From the NCBI GenBank assembly GCA_015661935.1, contig DQVD01000189.1, forward strand, positions 1 to 5,568: a stretch of 5,568 nt of DNA. Direction: 5' to 3'. The notes under the pieces are model-generated. The model was given only the letters and a program-made list of their open reading frames with translations. It made no database searches and was not told where the DNA came from. This DNA comes from Desulfocapsa sulfexigens. GTDB lineage: Bacteria > Desulfobacterota > Desulfobulbia > Desulfobulbales > Desulfocapsaceae. How positions within the stretch are numbered: position 1 is the stretch's first letter; each line of letters opens with the position of its first letter. Shown here one piece after another: positions 1 through 5,568 of this stretch. Both the position numbers and the translations under genes were made by a program.

Positions 1-1
1 C

Positions 2-1231
2 TGCTCCCATACATCAGCAAATTCCCAAAAAGTTATTCATGGTGGTTTACGCTATCTTCAATCTTTTGACATAAAACGGGTTATTGAGTCCATTCGGGAA
101 AGGCAGCGCTTTTATGCTTTGTTTCCCCATCTTGTACGTCCTCTGCCATGTGTTTTACCTCTTTCGGGATGGGGCACAAGATCCAGGGAAGCCATGGGGA
201 TTGCCTTCATTCTATACCGTTTCCTGCAAAAACTGGTTTGTCGAAATGGTTTTAATGCACATCTTGATAAACAACCTCACTTGCTCTCTGTAAGCAAGAT
301 GAAAGAAATGTTTCCATCTCTTGATATGAATAAATCACGGGGCGGGGCATATTGGTATGATGGGCTTTGCGTTGAACCGGAACGGGTCGTTATATCATTA
401 CTGAAAAGTGCAGCCAGTAAAAATGCAAGTGTGGCTAATTATGCAAAGCTCATTAACATTACTCGGATTGACGATTCAACACTATCGGTGGTGGTTAGAG
501 ATCGTTTGACTGGCAAAGATCATACATTTAAAACCAGAAAAATTGCCCTTTGTACCGGTCCATGGCTTAAAGATGATTTTGATTTGCAGCAGATTCCAAA
601 CGAGCTTGAACAGCTAAGATTAATTTCAGGTCTGAACATTGTGACAAAGAAATTAACTGATTCTTCAGCTTCAATAGCGCTAAAAAACAAATCGGCAACG
701 CAATCCGGATTGTTGTTTGTACTCCCATGGAAGAACTATTCCATTTCAGGAACCCTTTGGAATGATGGTGGGAAAACGCCACAATTTCTTGAAGATGTAG
801 CAACCACTGCACAACAACTTAACAGTGATGTATATGACTGTTATCCTGTATCTCACAAAGCCCCTCCTGTTTTGAGCCATCATTTTGGTTATGTACCGGG
901 GAGTAACGATAACAGTAAATCTCCATCTGATCGAATTTTGTCTCATTACCTGCTGGTTGATCGTGAGCAGCAAAAATCCGGAGATGTATTACAGGTTGTA
1001 GGAGTAAAATTTACCACAGCATTTGATGTGGCCCATAAAGCTCTGGTGAAATTATTCCCACAGCATTCAATTACTAATCGCCTTTCATCAGATACCTTGC
1101 CCGTTGGAAGCCCCTCAAACGCAACAGAAGAGTATGTCGAATCACTTTTTAAAAGTATGAGACAAAAATATCTGCAGCAAATATCTCGCTATTATTCTCC
1201 ATTGTTGGAACAGAGCTTACTCACATTATAG
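2..1231 (+). CDS. GlpD-like FAD-dependent glycerol-3-phosphate dehydrogenase, 5' partial, frameshifted near C-terminus
   Basis: The frame is open from the first bases of the window, so the N-terminus with the FAD-binding Rossmann motif lies upstream. The codons at 29-58 read KVIHGGLRYL, the glycerol-3-phosphate dehydrogenase/oxidase signature, followed by a run like PHLVRPLP. TGPW at 554-565 matches the family's second FAD-contact segment, and LFVLPWKNYSISGT near 713-754 matches the E. coli GlpD FVIPW...GTT region. GVKFTTA at 1001-1021 replaces the GGKLTTY of classical GlpD and resembles divergent GlpD-like oxidoreductases. The family oxidises sn-glycerol-3-phosphate to dihydroxyacetone phosphate at the membrane and passes electrons to quinone. 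Similarity stops near 1205 and the frame runs into TAG at 1229-1231; the expected C-terminal domain continues in another frame. The family call is firm. The substrate is less certain because RLIKG of E. coli reads RLISG here. Confidence 0.85.
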   Translation, partial: CSHTSANSQKVIHGGLRYLQSFDIKRVIESIRERQRFYALFPHLVRPLPCVLPLSGWGTRSREAMGIAFILYRFLQKLVCRNGFNAHLDKQPHLLSVSKMKEMFPSLDMNKSRGGAYWYDGLCVEPERVVISLLKSAASKNASVANYAKLINITRIDDSTLSVVVRDRLTGKDHTFKTRKIALCTGPWLKDDFDLQQIPNELEQLRLISGLNIVTKKLTDSSASIALKNKSATQSGLLFVLPWKNYSISGTLWNDGGKTPQFLEDVATTAQQLNSDVYDCYPVSHKAPPVLSHHFGYVPGSNDNSKSPSDRILSHYLLVDREQQKSGDVLQVVGVKFTTAFDVAHKALVKLFPQHSITNRLSSDTLPVGSPSNATEEYVESLFKSMRQKYLQQISRYYSPLLEQSLLTL

Positions 1232-1497
1232 AAGAATATATTTTACCCGCTACACAAGAAGTAGGCCCAGTTATTTCAGATGATGATCTTTTAAAAGCTA
1301 TGACCAGTTTTTTTATTCACGAAGAAATGGTAGTATCTCTTGTTGATCTGATTCATTATCGTTTCTTCCCAGGATTGGTAGAGCCATTATCTGACCAGAA
1401 GTTAAATCTGATTGCCGAAGAAATGGCTCTGATATTGAACTGGACACCCATGAAGTTAAAAAACGAAGTTGAGAAGATTAGAAGGAAAGCCAATTGA
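1207..1497 (+). pseudogene. C-terminal domain of the same GlpD-like gene, displaced by a frameshift
   Basis: This frame continues the dehydrogenase after the break. It begins GTELTHIIEEY and carries FFIHEEMVVSLVDLIHYRF at about 1312-1368, equivalent to the AVREEMA.TLEDVL helix of the GlpD C-terminal domain. It ends with an EEMALILNW helix and TGA at 1495-1497. Adding one base after position 1205 would restore a continuous SPLYGTELTHII reading across the junction, with the YGTE typical of the family. The segment's only ATG (1300) is inside the domain and has no visible ribosome binding site, so it is not a separate gene. The cause may be a real one-base deletion or an assembly/sequencing error; the rest of the reading looks intact, which favours an error or a very recent mutation. 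Confidence 0.75.
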
Positions 1498-1521
1498 TGA
1501 ACAGCTGTCATAGAGTACTAT
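1494..1521 (+). promoter_or_regulatory. possible weak sigma70-type promoter ahead of galE
   Basis: TTGATG (1494-1499) and TACTAT (1516-1521) are separated by 16 bp and each match four of six consensus bases. They sit in the only substantial gap between coding regions, 47 bp before the galE ATG. Such matches arise often by chance in AT-rich DNA, and galE may simply be read through from the upstream gene. Confidence 0.18.
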
Positions 1522-1562
1522 TCTTGCCTGGAGCGCAAAAGATAAAAGAGAATGTGGAGTGA
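1497..1562 (+). CDS. possible 21-codon leader peptide ORF between the GlpD-like gene and galE
   Basis: An ATG at 1497-1499 overlaps the dehydrogenase stop (TGATGA) and opens a 21-residue frame ending at TGA 1560-1562, inside the galE ribosome binding region. AAGGA at 1482-1486 lies 10 bp before its ATG and could serve as a ribosome binding site. The product (begins MNSCHRVLFLPG, lysine- and glutamate-rich end) resembles nothing I recognise. It could be a coupling ORF that carries ribosomes to galE, or an accident of the spacer. A chance frame of this length is common, so confidence is low. Confidence 0.2.
   Translation: MNSCHRVLFLPGAQKIKENVE
1554..1559 (+). promoter_or_regulatory. ribosome binding site of galE
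   Basis: GTGGAG ends 8 bp before the ATG at 1568. It supports that ATG over the in-frame GTG at 1559, which would overlap this motif and add only three residues before the conserved ILVVGGAGYIG start. Confidence 0.55.
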
Positions 1563-1567
1563 AGAAT

Positions 1568-2569
1568 ATGTCTGAAATATTGGTTGTTGGCGGAGCTGGA
1601 TATATTGGTTCACATATGTGTAAGTATCTCCATGGAAAAGGTTTGCTACCTGTTGTGCTCGACAACTTAAGTCTTGGGCATAAAGAGTCTGTAAAATGGG
1701 GACCCTTGTATGAAGGCGAACTTGATGACCCCAAAGTACTGGCTGAAATTTTCAAGAATCATGATATTAAGGCAGTAATGCACTTTGCAGCTTTTTGTTA
1801 TGTTGGCGAGTCTGTAACCGAGCCTTTAAAGTATTACCAGAATAATATTGCTGCCACCCTTGGATTACTTAGCTCAATGCTTGAGCATGGCGTGAAAAAA
1901 ATGATTTTTTCATCCAGTTGTGCGACCTATGGTGAACCGGATCGCCTGCCAATAAGTGAAGGTCAGTCTCAGCAGCCCATTAATCCTTATGGGCGTACCA
2001 AGCTTATGATGGAACAGATTCTTGATGATCTGGATGCAGCCAATGGTTTAAACTCCGTCTGTCTCAGATATTTTAATGCAGCAGGTGCTGATCCCGAAGG
2101 AGAACTTGGCGAAGATCATGATCCTGAAACCCACCTGATTCCCCTTGTGTTGTCTGCAGCCCTGGGGGTTTTAAAGAAACTTACAGTGTTTGGAAAAGAC
2201 TATCCTACTGCCGATGGAACCTGTGTTAGAGATTATATCCATATCAATGACTTAGCGCAAGCACATCATCTTGCCTTACTTCATTTGCTTGATGGGGGAA
2301 AGAGCAAGAAATATAATCTTGGCAATGGCAGCGGTTATTCTATTCTTGATGTGATTCAGACTGCAAGCCGGGTAAGTGGCAGGGAAATAAAGTATAGCTT
2401 TGCAGATAGAAGAGCAGGAGATCCTGCAGTACTTGTTGGATCAGCAGAAAAGGCAATTCGAGAACTTGGGTGGAAACCTGAGTTTAACAGCCTTGAAACA
2501 ATCCTTCAAACAGCCTGGGATTGGCATGTAAACAATCCAGATGGCTTTGGAAGTGGAAAAAGCAAATGA
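1568..2569 (+). CDS. galE: UDP-glucose 4-epimerase
   Basis: The 333-residue product interconverts UDP-glucose and UDP-galactose with tightly bound NAD in the cytoplasm. It is an extended short-chain dehydrogenase: the dinucleotide-binding GGAGYIG is at residues 8-14, HFAAF at about 71-75 sits where GalE has HFAG/HFAA, and the catalytic Ser117 in SSSCATYG and Tyr141/Lys145 in YGRTK form the expected triad. The family marks LRYFNAAGADP, GTCVRDYIHINDL, YNLGNG and RRAGDPA follow in the usual order and spacing. Length is normal for bacterial GalE (about 330-340). The ATG start is preferred to the upstream GTG because of the GGAG spacing. Its TGA overlaps the next start codon in ATGA, so it probably feeds UDP-galactose to that glycosyltransferase. 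Close UDP-sugar epimerases with other specificity (N-acetylated or pentose sugars) cannot be excluded, but the sequence is closest to true GalE. Confidence 0.93.
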   Translation: MSEILVVGGAGYIGSHMCKYLHGKGLLPVVLDNLSLGHKESVKWGPLYEGELDDPKVLAEIFKNHDIKAVMHFAAFCYVGESVTEPLKYYQNNIAATLGLLSSMLEHGVKKMIFSSSCATYGEPDRLPISEGQSQQPINPYGRTKLMMEQILDDLDAANGLNSVCLRYFNAAGADPEGELGEDHDPETHLIPLVLSAALGVLKKLTVFGKDYPTADGTCVRDYIHINDLAQAHHLALLHLLDGGKSKKYNLGNGSGYSILDVIQTASRVSGREIKYSFADRRAGDPAVLVGSAEKAIRELGWKPEFNSLETILQTAWDWHVNNPDGFGSGKSK

Positions 2570-3759
2570 ATGTTCTCCTACTAGCACCACAGCCGTTTTT
2601 TATTAATCGCGGTACTCCCATTGATGTGTTACTGGTTTTACGCGCATTGTCCGAGCGTGGTGACATGAAAGTTGATGCCATTGTCTACCCGGAAGGAGAG
2701 GATGTGACCTTAGCCCATGTGACTTTGTATCGTGTACCAGTTTTTTTTAATAGCAAAGGAACACAGCCCGGTTTTTCATTTAAGAAACTCTGGATAGATT
2801 TCTTCATGCTGATATTTACCTGGAAAATGGTGCATCATAATAGATACGATATACTTCATGCTGGTGAGGAAACCGTTTTTATAGCAATGTTGATGAAGTT
2901 TATTTATAAAATTCCCTATGTATATGATATTGATTCTTCAAATGCCCAACAGTTGATTGAGAAATATAACTTTTTAAAATTCCTTGCTCCGGTCTTTAAT
3001 TTCTTTGAGCGACAGGCGATGAGAGGTGCTATTGCAAATGCTCCTGTTTGTCATGCGCTTGCCGAGTTATGTGAAAAAAATGGATCAAATAAGACCATAA
3101 CCCTTCACGATATTTCTCAGTTGGAAAACCCTGATCTTCCTAAAACAGGTTCTCTGACAAAAGAGATTGGCGTTGAAGGCTTGATTCTTCTCTATTGCGG
3201 GAATCTGGAAACCTATCAGGGAGTAGATCTGCTTATTGAAAGTTTTCCTTATGTTACCAGGAAAAATGAAGATCTCCAGCTAGTAATTATTGGTGGAATT
3301 TCTAAAGATATCGCCTATTATAAAAAGAAGGCAGCTGATCTTGGTGTGGAAGAAAGAGTACATTTTCTGGGGCCGAAACCTTTTGTAGATCTTGACAAAT
3401 ATCTTGCTGAAGCAGATATTCTTGCTGCTCCAAGAACAAAAGGTGTGAATACTCCCATGAAAATATTTCCGTATATGCATTCCGGAAAACCTGTGATACT
3501 CACAAAATTATACACCCATACCCAGATAGTAACATCTAATGAGGCGTATCTTGCAGATGCAAATCCTGAATTATTCGCTTTTGGGATACTTGAACTTGCC
3601 GAAAACGAAAAACTTCGGGAAACTCTTGGTAAAAACGGCAAGGCTTTTGTTGAAAAAGATCATGTTTACTCTGCCCATAAACGCCGTGTGGACGAATTGT
3701 ACGACTGGATAAAAGATAACATTAATAAAAAAACAAAAAGTAAAAAGAAAATAATATGA
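2566..3759 (+). CDS. GT4-family (GT-B fold) glycosyltransferase
   Basis: The 397-residue product is a probable sugar-nucleotide-dependent, retaining glycosyltransferase. The N-terminal domain begins MNVLLLAPQPFFINRGTPIDV, with the glycine-rich acceptor-side loop of GT4 enzymes. The C-terminal domain starts near residue 207 (LILLYCGNLETYQGVDLLIESF, split here only by its own length; GN at 212-213 and QG at 218-219), then VIIGG and VHFLGPK. NTPMKIFPYM at 295-304 and SGKPVI follow, the donor-binding block. The glutamates of the usual E-x7-E motif are absent: Pro302 stands where most relatives have FEYM. A hydrophobic stretch at about 75-86 and a lysine-rich C-terminus suggest peripheral attachment to the inner membrane. 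The ATG at 2566 is chosen over one at 2521 because it overlaps the galE stop, has GTGGAA 7 bp before it, and matches the family's N-terminus. The donor may be UDP-galactose, from the neighbour, but this is inference. Confidence 0.88.
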   Translation: MNVLLLAPQPFFINRGTPIDVLLVLRALSERGDMKVDAIVYPEGEDVTLAHVTLYRVPVFFNSKGTQPGFSFKKLWIDFFMLIFTWKMVHHNRYDILHAGEETVFIAMLMKFIYKIPYVYDIDSSNAQQLIEKYNFLKFLAPVFNFFERQAMRGAIANAPVCHALAELCEKNGSNKTITLHDISQLENPDLPKTGSLTKEIGVEGLILLYCGNLETYQGVDLLIESFPYVTRKNEDLQLVIIGGISKDIAYYKKKAADLGVEERVHFLGPKPFVDLDKYLAEADILAAPRTKGVNTPMKIFPYMHSGKPVILTKLYTHTQIVTSNEAYLADANPELFAFGILELAENEKLRETLGKNGKAFVEKDHVYSAHKRRVDELYDWIKDNINKKTKSKKKII

Positions 3760-4766
3760 CAAAAACAACAGTACCCCAGGGAAGCAATGTCCTGGTGACT
3801 GGAGCTACCGGATATACCGGAATAGTTTTAGTGAGAAGACTGCTCGAGAGTGGTGCAAACGTGCGGGCTATTGCACGGGCAAGTTCAAATCTGACGCCAT
3901 TTAAAGATATGAACGTGGAGTGGATTCGAGGCGAGATTTTTGATAAAGAGACCATTCAGAAAGCCATGGTGGATATCCAGTATGTGTTTCATGTGGCAGC
4001 AGCATTTCGAGAAGCGAAAAGCACTGAACAGGACTATTGGAATGTCCATGTCGGCAGTACACAACTCCTCTGTGAAGAAGCTTTAAAACAACCTGAATTT
4101 AAACGTTTTGTGCATGTTTCCACCATGGGGGTACATGGCCATATTGAGAACCCTCCAGGCGATGAAACTTCGATTTTTGCCCCAGGTGATGGGTATCAAA
4201 GAACTAAGGCGGAAGCTGATATCTGGATATCTGAATTTGGTCCGAAGAACAATCTTCCATACACCATAATCAGACCATGTGCCATTTATGGCCCAGGAGA
4301 ACCTCGATTACTGAAACTCTACAAGATGGCGACCAAAGCAGTTTTCCCTATTCTTGGAAAAGGTAAATGTTGGTATCACCTTGTGCATGTAGAAGATCTT
4401 GTTGGTGGTATGCTGAAAGCTGCTGTTGAAGAAAAAGCACTGGGTGAAGCGTTTATTATCGGTTCAACCGATCCCATTCAGCTTGAAGATATGGCAGCCA
4501 TTATTGCTAAAGAGTTCGGTACCAAGCTTCGTGTTCTTCGGCTTCCCATAGGACCTTTCTTTCTTGCTGGAGATCTTTGCGAAATTCTATGTAAACCCTT
4601 TAAGATAGAGCCTCCAATTTATAGACGCAGGGTTGCTTTTTATTCCAAAGATAGAAATTTCAGCACAAAAAAAATGCGTGATGTATTGGGATATCAGCCA
4701 ATTTATGAAAATGAAGCAGGGATAGTGGAATCGGCTAAATGGTATAAAAGTCATGGCTGGCTCTAA
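3756..4766 (+). CDS. extended SDR: NAD(P)-dependent epimerase/dehydratase, 3-beta-HSD/NSDHL-like
   Basis: The 336-residue product has the nucleotide-binding GATGYTG at residues 16-22, a HVAA segment, a VSTMGVHG segment with Ser122/Thr123 as the likely catalytic hydroxyl, Tyr147 and Lys151 in YQRTK, then TIIRPCAIYGPGE and a VHVEDLV segment. These are extended-SDR hallmarks. The C-terminal half, with PPIYRRRVAFYSKDRNFST and LGY...WYKSHGWL, resembles 3-beta-hydroxysteroid dehydrogenase/NSDHL-like bacterial proteins more than GalE or RmlB. These oxidise or reduce a hydroxyl/keto group, or epimerise a sugar; the substrate here is unknown. It starts inside the glycosyltransferase stop (ATGA) with only a weak purine-rich stretch upstream, so it probably depends on translational coupling. 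A nucleotide-sugar or lipid-linked substrate is likely from context. A HpnA-like sugar epimerase is the main alternative. Confidence 0.85.
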   Translation: MTKTTVPQGSNVLVTGATGYTGIVLVRRLLESGANVRAIARASSNLTPFKDMNVEWIRGEIFDKETIQKAMVDIQYVFHVAAAFREAKSTEQDYWNVHVGSTQLLCEEALKQPEFKRFVHVSTMGVHGHIENPPGDETSIFAPGDGYQRTKAEADIWISEFGPKNNLPYTIIRPCAIYGPGEPRLLKLYKMATKAVFPILGKGKCWYHLVHVEDLVGGMLKAAVEEKALGEAFIIGSTDPIQLEDMAAIIAKEFGTKLRVLRLPIGPFFLAGDLCEILCKPFKIEPPIYRRRVAFYSKDRNFSTKKMRDVLGYQPIYENEAGIVESAKWYKSHGWL

Positions 4767-5505
4767 GAATATTGCCAAAGATAACCTCAGCAACGAATTA
4801 CATCAACAATCCGGTGGCGCACTTGCTGCCTATCGTGGCAAAGTTCTTGGGGGCAATGCAGGATTCCTAAAACTCCTGCAATTTGAACTCGCTGCAGTTG
4901 TCTGCATGAATCTTGGCGGTGGTCTTGGCTACCTCCTTAGAAAAAAAATACTTTCTTCTTTATTTCAAAATTGTGGAAAAAATCTCATTCTCGGCAAAGG
5001 GATAGTTCTTCGAAAACCAGGCCATATCAGGATTGGCGATAATGTGGCCATTGACGATTATGTTATGCTTGATGGTTGCTGTGAAGGGGAGCCTGCCATA
5101 CGTATTGGAAGCAAGGTGATCATTAGTAAATCTTGTGTTATCCAGGCCAAAACCGGCCCCCTGGACATTGGAGATAACTGTGATATTGGTGCCCATACCA
5201 TTATTTCAAGTATCAGCAGAATTACTCTTGCGTCTTCAGTGCTGATTGCAGGGAACTGTTATATTGGCGGTGCCAGGTATCACATGGCTGATATGGAAAC
5301 ACCCATCATGGATCAGGGAATTTATTCCCGTGGTCCTGTGTCTATTGGTGAGGGCACATGGATTGGTGCCTCAGCCACAATTCTTGATGGGGTGAGCATC
5401 GGTAAAGGTTGTGTTATTGGCGCGGGATCACTGGTGACTAAAGATGTTCCTGATTATGCCATGGCAGTAGGAGTACCGGCGAAGGTTATACGATATCGCA
5501 AATAA
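4753..5505 (+). CDS. left-handed beta-helix (hexapeptide-repeat) O-acyl/acetyltransferase
   Basis: The 250-residue product probably transfers an acetyl or acyl group from a CoA (or similar) donor to a sugar hydroxyl, working as a trimer like LacA, NodL and WcaF. From about residue 75 the chain shows hexapeptide turns (IRIGDNVAIDD, IRIGSKVIIS, LDIGDNCDIGA, VSIGEGTWIGA, VSIGKGCVIGAGS). His177 in YHMADMETPI fits the catalytic histidine and loop of the family. The C-terminus VTKDVPDYAMAVGVPAKVI is the standard end of this fold. About 75 residues before the helix, with a hydrophobic FELAAVVCMNLGGGLGYLL stretch, are more than in LacA; they may anchor the protein at the membrane or the acceptor. The ATG at 4753 overlaps the previous gene by 14 bp, lacks a clear ribosome binding site and is the only start that keeps this N-terminus. 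Acceptor and acyl group are unknown; a serine acetyltransferase is unlikely. Confidence 0.88.
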   Translation: MAGSKNIAKDNLSNELHQQSGGALAAYRGKVLGGNAGFLKLLQFELAAVVCMNLGGGLGYLLRKKILSSLFQNCGKNLILGKGIVLRKPGHIRIGDNVAIDDYVMLDGCCEGEPAIRIGSKVIISKSCVIQAKTGPLDIGDNCDIGAHTIISSISRITLASSVLIAGNCYIGGARYHMADMETPIMDQGIYSRGPVSIGEGTWIGASATILDGVSIGKGCVIGAGSLVTKDVPDYAMAVGVPAKVIRYRK

Positions 5506-5524
5506 AACACTTTTATAAACCTTA

Positions 5525-5568
5525 ATGCTTATAGCTATCTGGCTATACAGACCAATTTACAATCCTTA
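5525..5568 (+). CDS. possible start of a next gene, truncated by the window edge
   Basis: An ATG at 5525 opens a frame (MLIAIWLYRPIYNP) that is still open at the end of the window, 19 bp after the acyltransferase stop. The hydrophobic start would suit a membrane protein or the first strand of another glycosyltransferase. There is no G-containing ribosome binding motif in the 19 bp upstream, and only 14 codons are visible, so this may be chance. Confidence 0.2.
   Translation, partial: MLIAIWLYRPIYNP
5530..5547 (+). repeat. short inverted repeat after the acyltransferase gene
   Basis: TATAGC (5530-5535) and GCTATA (5542-5547) are reverse complements separated by 6 bp and could form a weak AT-rich hairpin. 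No T-run follows, so it is not a convincing intrinsic terminator. Confidence 0.3.

Noticed and set aside
84..293. Small + strand ORF of 69 codons
   Set aside because: It overlaps the dehydrogenase in another frame and shows no family resemblance; the overlapped frame carries the conserved protein.
119..1231. TTG at 119 as the start of the dehydrogenase
   Set aside because: The same frame is open back to position 2 and codes for the conserved KVIHGGLRYL segment, so the true start is upstream of the window.
1153..1231. Programmed -1 frameshift in the GlpD-like gene
   Set aside because: The direction fits -1, but no X XXY YYZ heptamer is aligned to the reading frame, and no GlpD family member is known to me to use recoding.
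1300..1497. Independent 65-residue gene
   Set aside because: The sequence is the GlpD C-terminal domain, similarity extends upstream of the ATG in the same frame to about 1207, and no ribosome binding site is visible.
3280..3768. Antisense ORFs opposite the glycosyltransferase
   Set aside because: They are shadows of the real gene, with no recognisable domains or plausible starts; the same holds for the other minus-strand frames in the window.
5530..5547. Intrinsic terminator ending the operon
   Set aside because: The stem is only 6 bp, AT-rich, and not followed by a run of T.

Overview
The window looks like part of a bacterial surface-glycan or glycolipid biosynthesis locus. All genes lie on the + strand. 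Base composition is moderately AT-rich (estimated by eye, not counted). Coding is dense, with ATGA stop/start overlaps. The FAD-linked glycerol-3-phosphate dehydrogenase-like enzyme, the GT4 glycosyltransferase and the hexapeptide acyltransferase would suit a Gram-negative such as a Desulfobacterota-like or related proteobacterial lineage. That placement is a guess from protein flavour; there is no rRNA or other marker gene here.

Layout: (1) 2-1497 is a GlpD-like FAD-dependent dehydrogenase. It is cut off at its 5' end by the window edge and interrupted near its C-terminus by a frameshift around 1205-1207; the reading continues in another frame to 1497. (2) 1498-1567 is a short gap with a possible 21-codon leader ORF and the galE ribosome binding site. 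(3) 1568-2569 is galE, UDP-glucose 4-epimerase. (4) 2566-3759 is a GT4-type glycosyltransferase. (5) 3756-4766 is an extended short-chain dehydrogenase/epimerase. (6) 4753-5505 is a left-handed beta-helix acyltransferase. (7) 5506-5568 is an unexplained tail that may hold the first codons of another gene.

Genes 3 to 6 overlap end to start (4 bp, 4 bp and 14 bp), so they are almost certainly one translationally coupled operon. A reasonable model is that GalE supplies UDP-galactose, the glycosyltransferase adds a sugar to a lipid or glycan acceptor, the extended SDR changes a nucleotide sugar or lipid intermediate, and the hexapeptide protein acylates the product. The GlpD-like enzyme may be an unrelated upstream gene or may link the locus to glycerol-phosphate or lipid metabolism; the sequence does not decide this.

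I saw no mobile element, tRNA, rRNA, CRISPR array or long repeat. The enzyme families are individually familiar. The points most worth checking are the frameshift, the missing catalytic-motif glutamates in the glycosyltransferase, the divergent substrate-site residues of the GlpD-like protein, and the unknown product of the conserved-looking four-gene cassette.
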